From assembly GCA_030587405.1 (NCBI GenBank), contig JAUQZD010000074.1, forward strand, positions 1-8,640: a stretch of 8,640 bases of DNA, written 5' to 3'. The notes beneath the pieces were generated by a model that had not been told where the DNA came from, searched no databases, and was given only the letters and a program-made list of their open reading frames with translations. The DNA is from Candidatus Freyrarchaeum guaymasense. GTDB taxonomy: Archaea > Asgardarchaeota > Jordarchaeia > Jordarchaeales > Freyrarchaeaceae. Below, one piece after another: positions 1-6,126 of the stretch (the stretch's first letter is position 1; every line of letters starts with the position of its first letter). A program made the translations under genes and the position numbers.

Positions 1-1085
1 CTATAGGCGCCCGAGGGCGTCACATACCCCTCATAGCTACAGGCCAAGGCACAGGAGTAGAGAGTTTCGTTCATATGGGTCATTTCTACGAGCTTGTCCC
101 TCACGTGTGAAGCGTCCATGATGCCGTTGTAGAGGGCTGCCAAGGCGCTTGCACCGATTAGCACGTCTCCCATACCCGCCTTGCAGCCGCCGTAGTTCTG
201 CCTGTGGTAAGACGAGAAGGTCTCCACGACGAGCCCCGTGAATTCGGTTTCGCCACACATGAAAACCCTCTCCCACGGGACGAAGACGTCGTCGAACACT
301 GTTAGGGTTTCGTGTCCGCTTGAGCTGTACATGTAGTTTCCCACGTCCATCCAGTCCTCCATCACCCTCCTGTAGTCCCCCATTTGCCTGCCAACAATCA
401 ACACGACCCCTTCAGCATCGGTCGGGACGGCGAAAGCCACGGCGTAGTCTGCATCCTTATCGCCCATCGCCCTCGTAGGAAGAGCAATTATCTCATGGGA
501 GTGGACGCATCCGGTGGTGTGGGCCTTCGCCCCCCTCACCACTATCCCGTCCTCCCGCTTTTCAACCACTCTCACGTACATGTCCGGGTCGCGTTGCTCG
601 TGCGGCCTCAGGCTCCTGTCGCCCTTGACGTCGGTCATGGCACCCGCACACATGAGGTCATTCCGCTGAACGTACTCCAAGTACCGCTTAATCCTTTCAT
701 GGTAGCCGGTTCCATGCTTAGCGTCAATCTCGTAGGTCGTTATGTAGAGGGCGTTGAGCGCATCCCATCCAACGCACCGCTGAATGCACGTCCCAGTCCT
801 CTCGCATAGAACCCTTAGCAACTTAACCTTGCAGACGAGGTCGTGTGCGTTCTGGTGAATGTGGGTGAACCTGTTAATAGCTTCCCCCGTCAGGTGGGAC
901 TCTGCTGTCGCAAGCCATTTGTATGCGTTCTCGTGAGCTAAGTTGTAGGTCTCAGCCACGGCGTTAAGGGACGGCCTAAGCAACGGGTGCTCTGTCGGGT
1001 CAGCGATTTCCTCACCCAAAGCAAAAACATTCACCCGCCTCCTCTTCAAGCTCCTAATGTACTCCTCGCCAGTCATCAAAACCAT
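1..1085 (-). CDS. abfD: 4-hydroxybutyryl-CoA dehydratase (vinylacetyl-CoA isomerase), C-terminus beyond the window
   Basis: The reverse strand is open from ATG 1085 to the window edge, giving the first 361 residues of a family usually about 500 long. The enzyme uses a [4Fe-4S] cluster and FAD to dehydrate 4-hydroxybutyryl-CoA to crotonyl-CoA. It is the signature enzyme of the archaeal 3-hydroxypropionate/4-hydroxybutyrate and dicarboxylate/4-hydroxybutyrate CO2-fixation cycles, and also occurs in aminobutyrate fermenters. The four family cluster ligands are visible: C100 and C104 in CIQRCVGWDALN, and H294 and C301 in YHRQNYGGCKAG. Other family blocks are HLTGEAINRFTHIHQ (64-78), GAMTDVKGDRS (148-158), VVRGAKAHTTG (182-192) and FDDVFVPWERVFMCGE (264-279). 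The start is supported by GGAGGGGG 5 nt upstream; ATG 1076 is an alternative. It is transcribed divergently from the cysteine-cluster gene with no visible operon partner. Identity is near certain; which pathway it serves is inference. Confidence 0.96.
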   Translation of the reverse strand, partial: MVLMTGEEYIRSLKRRRVNVFALGEEIADPTEHPLLRPSLNAVAETYNLAHENAYKWLATAESHLTGEAINRFTHIHQNAHDLVCKVKLLRVLCERTGTCIQRCVGWDALNALYITTYEIDAKHGTGYHERIKRYLEYVQRNDLMCAGAMTDVKGDRSLRPHEQRDPDMYVRVVEKREDGIVVRGAKAHTTGCVHSHEIIALPTRAMGDKDADYAVAFAVPTDAEGVVLIVGRQMGDYRRVMEDWMDVGNYMYSSSGHETLTVFDDVFVPWERVFMCGETEFTGLVVETFSSYHRQNYGGCKAGMGDVLIGASALAALYNGIMDASHVRDKLVEMTHMNETLYSCALACSYEGYVTPSGAY

Positions 1086-1212
1086 GTAAACCCCCTCCAC
1101 TTTTCTTACAACAACCCAGAAAAACAATTAATTAACCTTATCGGAAACAAGACGCAACACGTTTAAAAGACGCGGCTCTCCAGTTTCTCATATAGCGTGA
1201 TGGGGTGGGCTT
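1086..1212. promoter_or_regulatory. divergent promoter region between abfD and the cysteine-cluster gene
   Basis: AT-rich 127-bp spacer between two divergent starts. For the reverse gene, an AATTAATTAAC stretch at 1126-1136 is a TATA candidate, followed by the strong GGAGGGGG Shine-Dalgarno site (complement of 1091-1098). For the forward gene, TTTAAAA at 1162-1168 is a TATA candidate predicting a transcript start near 1190, with GGGGTGGG (1202-1209) just before GTG 1213. Both boxes are sequence-based guesses. Confidence 0.5.
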
Positions 1213-1791
1213 GTGCCGCTCCTCCCGTGGCGCCTGTTCCACTCTTGGGGCTGCCTCATGTGCGGTGAATGCTGTGAAAAGTTTGAGGTTAGCCTCACAC
1301 CTTCAGAGGCTGCTTTCCTAGTGAGAGAGTATGGGAGAGGGGTTGTCGAGAGGAAAGGTGGGAAGGTTTACTTGAGGCGCGTCGGCGGACGCTGCATCTT
1401 CCAGGATGGGAGGGCATGTGGCATACAGGACCACAAGCCATCAGCTTGCAAGGTCTGGCCGTTCAAGGTGTCAGACTACCCTTTAAGGGTTGATGACAGG
1501 TGGATGGCTGAGTACGTCTTCGCAGGGAGGACGTTTTACGTTTACGTTAACACCTTCTGTAGGGGGCTGAACAGGGGGGTTCCAATGTGGATGGTTATAC
1601 CCGAAGCCGTGGCACTCCACTTGGGGTTGACAGGGAAGCAAACATTCACCACGTCACTTCAGCCCTTCGGAGCGCTAAGCGAGGCGGAGTTATCCGTAGC
1701 CAAGAGAGTGGCCGTTCAGAGGCCTAGGAGGGGGAAAACGCTGCTGCAGGGGAGGGTAAGCACCCACGGTTTACGTGCCTCCCCGAAGTAG
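1213..1791 (+). CDS. YkgJ-family cysteine-cluster (CxxCxxCC, putative Zn/Fe-chelating) protein
   Basis: This 192-residue reading frame carries the CxxCxxCC signature at residues 14-21 (CLMCGECC). A second cysteine block follows: C61, C69 and C79 in a GRCIF...ACGI...KPSACKVWPF arrangement, plus C116. This is the layout of the YkgJ/UPF0153 family, which is thought to bind Zn or an Fe-S cluster; the biochemical role is generally unknown. GTG 1213 is the first start after an in-frame TGA and lies just after GGGGTGGG, so it is preferred over the internal ATG 1258, which would remove C14. The family match covers roughly residues 10-125. The last 30 or so codons (from about 1695) lie antisense to a decayed HEPN fragment, so the basic tail may be an acquired read-through and not the original C-terminus. 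Soluble; no signal peptide seen. Confidence 0.8.
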   Translation: MPLLPWRLFHSWGCLMCGECCEKFEVSLTPSEAAFLVREYGRGVVERKGGKVYLRRVGGRCIFQDGRACGIQDHKPSACKVWPFKVSDYPLRVDDRWMAEYVFAGRTFYVYVNTFCRGLNRGVPMWMVIPEAVALHLGLTGKQTFTTSLQPFGALSEAELSVAKRVAVQRPRRGKTLLQGRVSTHGLRASPK

Positions 1792-1916
1792 GAGGCCGCC
1801 CTTAACCATCCAGACCCCTCCGGCGGCTCGCGCCTTAACACCATTCCACCATTCCTGCACAGGCTGACCTTAAAGCCCTCCCAGCCTGCTGGGGTGAAGC
1901 GTGAAGCCGCAAAGTG
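1695..1916 (-). pseudogene. decayed HEPN-domain toxin fragment fused to the cysS remnant
   Basis: Read on the reverse strand, this segment aligns at DNA level with the HEPN pseudogene at 7583-7985. Shared stretches include the AACGTCCACTTTGC-type block, CAGCAGGCT...GGCTTTAAGGTCAGCC, GTGTTAAGGCGCGAG and CTCCTACTTCGGGGAGGC. In one frame it reads SPQQAGRALRSA, matching the HEPN core (HSQQAAEKALKSA in typical members). Further on, the order matches the LDRHYTPSRYPN region (here LQQRFPPPRPLN). Several frameshifts separate these pieces, so it cannot make a HEPN protein. The N-terminal helix of HEPN is missing and its place is taken by cysS sequence. The left limit is approximate because similarity fades inside the antisense cysteine-cluster gene. 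HEPN assignment comes from reading the two copies together. Confidence 0.7.
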
Positions 1917-2345
1917 GACGTTTCCGTCAGCCTCGTAAGCGAACCCTTTATCTAAAAGCTTAGCTACAGTGTTGATGACGTCGTCTATGTGCTCTGTAAC
2001 TTTCGGGTAAACGTATGCTCTTCTAACACCCAAAGCATCCATTTCTCTAAAGTAGGTTTCAGTATAGTATACTTCCCAGCTACTTCGCTAGCCGTTACGC
2101 CATCCCTCTCAGCCCTGTTAATTATCTTGTCGTCGATGTCTGTTATGTTCTGAACGTAAAAGACCTTGTACCCTAATAACTCGAGTGTTCTCCTCACCAC
2201 GTCGAACGCGACGTACGTCCTGGCGTGTCCAGTATGCGCCTCATCGTAAACCGTCGGGCCGCAGACGTACATTTTAACAGGTGGTGGTTCGAACGGCTCG
2301 AACCTCCGTCGCGCCTGAAGGGGTATTGTACACCCGTAGCATCAT
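1911..2345 (-). pseudogene. cysS: cysteinyl-tRNA synthetase, N-terminal remnant with two frameshifts
   Basis: Cysteinyl-tRNA synthetase charges tRNA-Cys with cysteine. The pieces in order are MMLRVYNT from ATG 2345, then [21 protein letters not shown] (different frame, from about 2310), the class I HIGH-type motif as EAHTGHART, and [16 protein letters not shown] third frame continues with [19 protein letters not shown] and LLDKGFAYEADGNV. One frameshift lies near 2306-2312. The second is caused by a 5-bp tandem duplication at 2061-2070; removing one copy restores [14 protein letters not shown]. Only about 140 of the usual 450-480 residues remain. The KMSKS region and the anticodon-binding domain are absent, so the gene is dead. 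The 3' side passes into HEPN-like sequence at 1911-1922. Since cysteinyl-tRNA must be made, a second cysS (or the SepRS/SepCysS route) is expected elsewhere in the genome. Confidence 0.93.
2061..2070. repeat. 5-bp tandem duplication (AGTAT x2) breaking cysS
   Basis: The plus strand reads AGTATAGTAT. On the coding strand this is ATACTATACT. Deleting one unit joins GKYT directly to [10 protein letters not shown], the continuous family sequence, so this is probably the frameshift event itself. Confidence 0.85.
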
Positions 2346-2454
2346 AAGCACCGCCGGTTAAAAGTAGCATTTCCTCCCTTTAAAGGTTCTATGGTTACCG
2401 TGAGAAAAGTTATAACTTTCCGCTCCCCTTTAAAGGGAGTCGGAGGTGTACGCT
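2346..2454. promoter_or_regulatory. palindrome-rich divergent control region (dead cysS / mtrH)
   Basis: Three perfect palindromes lie in this 109-bp spacer: CCTTTAAAGG at 2377-2386, AAAGTTATAACTTT at 2406-2419 and CCCTTTAAAGGG at 2426-2437. The TTATAA core of the middle one is the best TATA candidate for mtrH, predicting a start near 2438. The GGAGGTG Shine-Dalgarno site (2442-2448) then lies 6 nt before GTG 2455. The two TTTAAA palindromes have centres exactly 50 bp apart, and the second sits between TATA and the predicted start, a usual place for an archaeal repressor operator. The first could also be the TATA box of cysS. Operator function is inference. Confidence 0.5.
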
Positions 2455-3363
2455 GTGTTTCGCTTTAACACGCAGCAGAAGGTTTTTAACATTTCCGGTG
2501 TTATGGTTGGAGGGCAGCCTGGAGAATACCCGACCGTCATGATCGGAAGCATATTCTATCAGGGCGAGAAGATAGTTGAAGACGAGAAGAACGGGGTTTT
2601 TAACAGGGAGAAAGCTGAGGAGTACCTGAAGAGAGAGGAGGAGATTTCAGAGGTAACAGGTAACCCTCGAATAGTCGACGTGTGCATAGGCTGGCCTCAA
2701 GCCATAGAAAAATACGTAGACTTCATCGCTGACGCTGTTAGCGGGCCATTCGCGATAGACGGGGCAACAGAGCAAGTCAGAGTTGACGCGGTAAGGTATG
2801 CAGGTGAAGTGGGGCTTTCAGAGAGAGTCGTATACAACTCTTTAACTCCGCAAGCCAGGAAGGAAGAGGTGGAAGCACTCAAAGCCTCTGGGGTAAAGTC
2901 CGCCATTCTGCTAGCTGTGAACCCGAGAAACCTCACGGTGGCTGGCCGCCTCGAAGTAATGGATAATCTTCTCTCAGTTGCCTCCCAAGCAGGCATAGAG
3001 AATACTCTCATAGACGTAGCTGTCTTCGACGTTCCAGACCCAGGCGCTGTAGGGAAAACCATATATTACGTTAAGGAAAGGTACGGGTTGCCCGCAGGAG
3101 CAGGACTCCACAATGCTGTTGAAAGACTAAGATCACGGAGAAAGCTGACGAGGGACGAACGCATCGTAGCGCTAACAGCCGCCAACGTCATCCCAATAAG
3201 CCTAGGAGCAAACTTCATCCTCTACGGGCCAGTAGAGTCCGCCCCAGTAGCATACTATGGCTGCGCCCTAGCCGACGCCTACGTAGCATTCAACATGAGG
3301 CTGGAGTACAGGATGAGACCTGCAACACAAAACCATCCCCTTTTCAAGGTCTTCAGAACGTGA
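2455..3363 (+). CDS. mtrH: MtrH-family methyl-tetrahydromethanopterin methyltransferase
   Basis: The predicted 302-residue protein has the N-terminal family signature MFRFNTQQKVFNISGVMVGGQPGEYPTV..., matching the MFKFDKEQ...GGQPGEYPTVLV start of methanogen MtrH, at near full family length. In methanogens MtrH transfers the methyl group between methyl-tetrahydromethanopterin and the corrinoid of MtrA, within the membrane Mtr complex. It folds as a TIM barrel and is itself soluble. GTG 2455 is chosen over GTG 2446 because GGAGGTG is then correctly spaced and the protein begins where the family does. No mtrA-G or corrinoid-protein gene is adjacent, so this is a solitary mtrH. That pattern is found in non-methanogenic archaea, where such proteins may move methyl groups from other substrates to the pterin (inference). 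No truncation or odd residues seen. Confidence 0.92.
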   Translation: MFRFNTQQKVFNISGVMVGGQPGEYPTVMIGSIFYQGEKIVEDEKNGVFNREKAEEYLKREEEISEVTGNPRIVDVCIGWPQAIEKYVDFIADAVSGPFAIDGATEQVRVDAVRYAGEVGLSERVVYNSLTPQARKEEVEALKASGVKSAILLAVNPRNLTVAGRLEVMDNLLSVASQAGIENTLIDVAVFDVPDPGAVGKTIYYVKERYGLPAGAGLHNAVERLRSRRKLTRDERIVALTAANVIPISLGANFILYGPVESAPVAYYGCALADAYVAFNMRLEYRMRPATQNHPLFKVFRT

Positions 3364-3987
3364 ATTGTTCCCACCCTAAACCATGCAACCATCCAACGGC
3401 TTATTCCGGGGGTTAAGCACGATAATCATTAAAGTGAAGGGAAAATGGGCACTCAATGCTAGGTAGGGTAGCTGGGAATGAACACCGATGAGAGACATCC
3501 ATGTAGGATGTTTCATCAGATGGGCAACCGGACGAAGCAAGGAAAAGGAAAGGCTGAAAATGCGCTGCCTTCCTTCGTTCCATGCGGTTAACAGTTCTCC
3601 CGACCGTAGGTTCCCGTTCCGTTAATAGAACACAGCATCTTCTGTAAACTCCACCCCGGATAGCCCCCTCGAACGCTTACACTGACCCCTCCCACCCCTA
3701 ATAACCCGCTAACAGAGCATACCTTTCACACATGCTGACCGGTCGGGTTATACAATGCCTCACCGCCTCCAGCTGAAACATTTCTTTAGTAGTTCAGCAG
3801 CTTTAGACAGGTTGACTGGGAGCGTAACAGGGAATCAACCTCCATTGAAGCAACAACCGCGTCGAATCGTAAACGTCTTAGGCGAACGCTAAGTGTCTGC
3901 CCCAGTCCACTTTGCCTCCTCTTTAAGAACCAGCTTCCTGAAAGCCCACTATCCTGTTTACTTCTCTCCCACCCTGCAACCCTTAGT

Positions 3988-4008
3988 AAAAATAAGCGTC
4001 TTATTTTT
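3988..4008 (-). terminator. palindromic terminator downstream of the coiled-coil gene
   Basis: AAAAATAAG / CGT / CTTATTTTT forms a perfect 9-bp stem with a 3-nt loop, ending in a T-run on either strand. It lies about 40 bp past the stop of the reverse-strand coiled-coil gene and could act in both directions. The stem is AT-rich, so the T-runs themselves may matter more than the hairpin, as is common in archaeal termination. Confidence 0.45.
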
Positions 4009-4034
4009 TAAAGGGTTTAATTTAAAGGGTTTAA
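4007..4034. repeat. two tandem copies of a 14-bp AT-rich unit
   Basis: TTTAAAGGGTTTAA occurs at 4007-4020 and again, identical, at 4021-4034, followed by GGGGG. It shares the TTTAAAGGG core with the palindromes before mtrH. Role unknown. Confidence 0.8.
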
Positions 4035-4047
4035 GGGGGTTACGGTT

Positions 4048-4449
4048 TTAACTTAGAAGTGCTATCAAGCTCACCACTATGGTAAACATCGATATCAGCA
4101 CTCCTAGAATAGTGAAGTAAAGCCGCAAGTTCCTGTAAAGCTCTTCAAAGCGTTTATCCACGGCCTCAAACCGCTTATCCACGGCCTCAAACCGCTTATT
4201 TATGTCCTCGAACCTCCTGTTTATGTCCTCAAACCTTCTGTTCACGTCCTCAAATCTTTTGTTCACATCATCGAACCTTTTGTTCATGTCCTCGAACCGC
4301 TTGTTTACGTCGTCAAACCTTTTGTTTACGAGTTCAACCAGTATTTTTATGTCTTCTTTTGTGGCAACGTTCCTTAGAGGGAGTAGCCTTTCAAGCTCCC
4401 TCCTGACTATCTCAACAACTTCAAGCTTTGCGGCGTCGGATAAACCCAT
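4048..4449 (-). CDS. heptad-repeat coiled-coil protein with C-terminal membrane segment
   Basis: A 133-residue protein. Residues 1-42 form a charged helix. Residues 43-105 are nine consecutive seven-residue repeats of the type (K/R)RF(E/D)(D/A)(V/I/M)(N/D), an unbroken coiled coil. Residues 111-132 (YFTILGVLISMFTIVVSLIALL) are a hydrophobic membrane-spanning segment, so the protein is probably tail-anchored with the coil in the cytoplasm. ATG 4449 is preceded by AGGTG and an AT-rich TATA candidate near 4480-4490. Proteins of this style are common in archaea, but I know of no assigned function, and the repeats prevent a reliable family call. Tandem 21-bp DNA repeats allow copy number to change easily. 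It stands alone, with no operon partner. Confidence 0.82.
   Translation of the reverse strand: MGLSDAAKLEVVEIVRRELERLLPLRNVATKEDIKILVELVNKRFDDVNKRFEDMNKRFDDVNKRFEDVNRRFEDINRRFEDINKRFEAVDKRFEAVDKRFEELYRNLRLYFTILGVLISMFTIVVSLIALLS
4135..4323 (-). repeat. nine 21-bp tandem repeats encoding the coiled-coil heptads
   Basis: Exactly nine in-frame 21-bp units (189 bp) encode residues 43-105 of the coiled-coil protein. Neighbouring units resemble each other most: the last KRFEAVD pair and the RRFEDIN pair are identical at protein level, which suggests recent local duplication by slippage or unequal exchange. Confidence 0.9.
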
Positions 4450-4752
4450 AAGGACACCTAGGTAGAACGTGGTGAAATCTTAGAAATAAAGGTTACGTCG
4501 TTTGGTGGTGGCTATCACCTTCTTTTTAATGCTCTTTTGACGGAGCCTTCAGAGAGTTCCCAGCAAGTTAGATCGGTTTGCATTATTGGTGGCGCCTATC
4601 CTTGCGTCTCTTCACGTGTTCAGACTTCTCAATTCACGAGAACGCCTTCTCCTAGCGAAGTCATAACCGCCCCAGAGGAACTTTTAAGTTGGCTTGGGTT
4701 GCCTTGAAAAGAAAGGGAAGGTGGCTGTGCGGCGTGGCAGGTGTATGTAATA
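4450..4752. other. intergenic region between the coiled-coil gene and vapBC
   Basis: No gene recognised. It holds the upstream region of the reverse-strand coiled-coil gene (AAATAAAGG near 4485 is the complement of a TATA-like box). At 4504-4527 there is a short GGTG...CACC hairpin followed by TTCTTTTT, a weak terminator-like signal on the plus strand. The rest shows no structure I can support. Confidence 0.5.
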
Positions 4753-4797
4753 ACACTTAAATGTGTGAAATTACGTATTTTACGTGTAGGTGGTTGG
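4753..4797 (+). promoter_or_regulatory. vapBC promoter with candidate direct-repeat operator
   Basis: CTTAAAT (4756-4762) is a TATA candidate predicting a start near 4786. TTACGT occurs at 4771-4776 and 4780-4785, identical direct repeats 9 bp apart between TATA and the start. Ribbon-helix-helix antitoxins often bind such closely spaced repeats to autoregulate. AGGTGG (4788-4793) precedes ATG 4798. Confidence 0.45.
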
Positions 4798-5076
4798 ATG
4801 CCGAATATTACGCTTTCGGTTCCAAAGGAGCTGTATGAGAGGATGAAGAAGCATAGGGAGATCAGGTGGAGTGAAGTTGTTAGAAGGGCTATAGTGGAGT
4901 ATCTGGAGAGGCTGGAGGGGGGTGGTCTTGAGGCTTCGAGCAAGGAGCTCCTCGGCATGGTTAAGGGGCTTGAGGAGAGAATAAAGAAGACGCCCCTAGA
5001 GAAGTATGAGGCGTTCTTTGAGGATGCGAGGAGTGCGGAATGGAAACGCCTAGAGAGCTCTACGACACAAACGTAA
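4798..5076 (+). CDS. vapB: VapB-type ribbon-helix-helix antitoxin
   Basis: A 92-residue protein with the ribbon-helix-helix pattern at residues 3-39: strand [14 protein letters not shown], then helices [23 protein letters not shown]. The acidic/basic helical tail (residues 50-92) would wrap the toxin. Its stop lies 37 nt inside the following PIN-toxin gene, the tight overlap typical of vapBC pairs. ATG 4798 is preferred over the upstream GTG/ATG codons near 4741 because it follows AGGTGG and starts at the domain boundary. It should neutralise the adjacent VapC and repress its own promoter. No frameshift or stop is seen, so this module looks functional. Confidence 0.9.
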   Translation: MPNITLSVPKELYERMKKHREIRWSEVVRRAIVEYLERLEGGGLEASSKELLGMVKGLEERIKKTPLEKYEAFFEDARSAEWKRLESSTTQT

Positions 5077-5372
5077 TCATAGAGGCGTTGAAGGAAGGAA
5101 GAAAGATAAATGGGTACACGACGACCCTGAACCTAGTAGAGTTCCCGAAAGGACTTGAACTCGAACTAGGAGTGTTGACTCCGTCGATCAAGGACTACCT
5201 TCTCGCCATCGAAATCTCGCAAACAATGGTGGAGCAGGGGACGCCAATCCCAGCAGTAGACACCGTAATATCTGCAGTCGCAATAAACAGAAAGCTTACC
5301 CTAGTAACCAAAGACAAACACTTCACCCTCGTACAGAGAGCATACCCAGAGCTAAAAATCAAGAGAGAATAA
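5040..5372 (+). CDS. vapC: VapC-type PIN-domain ribonuclease toxin
   Basis: A 110-residue PIN protein. The four acidic metal-binding positions of the family are visible: D9 ([11 protein letters not shown]), E34 (LNLVEF), D74 ([12 protein letters not shown]) and D92 (TLVTKDKHF). PIN toxins are Mg2+-dependent RNases that usually cut tRNA or rRNA and are silenced by the cognate VapB. ATG 5040 overlaps the end of vapB, so expression is translationally coupled. At 110 residues it is shorter than the usual 125-140, with a compact middle, but no conserved core element is missing. It is the only toxin in this window with an undamaged reading frame. Confidence 0.9.
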   Translation: METPRELYDTNVIIEALKEGRKINGYTTTLNLVEFPKGLELELGVLTPSIKDYLLAIEISQTMVEQGTPIPAVDTVISAVAINRKLTLVTKDKHFTLVQRAYPELKIKRE

Positions 5373-6126
5373 ACCCTAAACTTAATATAATTTCCGTTTC
5401 TGGGGTGTTGCAGCACGTGATAAAAATGGAAATCGCCTTACGATAACAGCTAGAATAGCTGAGAAACCTAGTGAAAAGCTGGAATGTGTGAAGGGGGTAC
5501 GATGATGAAGAATGGGTGGGGAGGAGAGGTGAGGAGGGTGGACGAGGGGAAGAGGAGACTAGGTTTTTAGGGACTTTAATCTTCATTTCGTCGGTGCAAA
5601 GAGAAGTTTTGGTTTTAGGTTTATGGAGCTCAAAATGGAAAGTTGAGATGAACTCTAGAAAGGCTACCACGTTTCTTTATCGTAGTGTTGTTGCGATTAC
5701 TTGGAAGATGGGTTGCTCCGTGTACGTATCCAACTATGGGGCTGCCACGCGCTCCCTTAGCTCTCACACCTACGCTAAGGGTGCTATCACACCCAAGACC
5801 TTGGATGCCGGTCCCGCGGCCAGAATTCCCCCTTCTTCTCGGATCCATCATGGGGGATCCCCGGTGTCCCGCATTGCATTGTAGGGCTGTGGCCATAAGC
5901 CGCTTTTGTGATGCTACGTCAACGCGTATGGAGTCGAGAGGGTTATGGAGTAGAGCATGGGTGCGTTGTGGACGGGTTCAGATGCACATGCAAATAGGCC
6001 ACGTCAGCTTATTTCGGCTGCTCGAAAGGGCTTCATCTCTTGTCTCGGTGAAGGTTCAAGGCATCCTTCTAGGTATTTACCGAAATCATTTTATGAGTAA
6101 ATCTGCCAGGTAATGGTGGTGTTTTG
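5373..6126. other. 754-bp region without a confident gene; structured GC-rich core
   Basis: Open frames exist here on both strands but none matches a family I know and they overlap one another, so none is called. From 5513 to 5560 the plus strand is almost pure purine (GGGGAGGAGAGGTGAGGAGG-type). From 5735 to 5880 the DNA is GC-rich and self-complementary: a perfect 8-bp stem CCCTTAGC/GCTAAGGG (5754-5761 with 5774-5781) and two GGATCC sites inside GGGGATCCCC-type palindromes (5841-5862). The right end carries the upstream region of the second vapB (TTTTATGA near 6089-6095 as TATA candidate). The core may be another mobile-element scar; this is a guess. Confidence 0.5.

Larger units (their letters stand above)
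3364..4047. other. 684-bp region without a recognisable gene
   Basis: All frames on both strands are broken by frequent stops and no family motif was recognised. The main structures are an imperfect hairpin at 3487-3517 (GATGA...ACATCC / GGATGT...TCATC, loop ATGTA), a weaker inverted repeat around 3528-3580 (GGACGAAG...GGAAAGGC against GCCTTCCTTCGTTCC), and the terminator-like palindrome and tandem repeat at its right end. It may be old decayed coding sequence or an unrecognised RNA; I see no evidence that decides. Confidence 0.6.

Noticed and set aside
384..809. Open frame of 141 codons on the plus strand
   Set aside because: It lies fully antisense to the well-conserved 4-hydroxybutyryl-CoA dehydratase and has no recognisable motif.
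2286..2294. GGTTCGAAC, resembling a tRNA T-arm
   Set aside because: No acceptor, D or anticodon arms surround it, and it lies inside cysS sequence encoding RFEPFEPP.
2697..3062. Minus-strand frame inside mtrH
   Set aside because: Antisense shadow of a conserved gene.
3484..3517. Possible C/D box sRNA (CGATGAG near a TCATCAG)
   Set aside because: Boxes do not match RUGAUGA and CUGA at proper spacing; a simple hairpin explains the symmetry.
4135..4323. Regular repeats that could suggest a CRISPR array
   Set aside because: The period is 21 bp with no spacers and each unit encodes a heptad in an open frame.
4202..4465. Plus-strand frame with repeated MSSNLLF units
   Set aside because: It is the antisense reading of the 21-bp repeats of the coiled-coil gene.
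5516..6113. Overlapping open frames on both strands (up to 142 codons)
   Set aside because: No family motif, no convincing ribosome site, and heavy overlap in several frames in GC-rich sequence.
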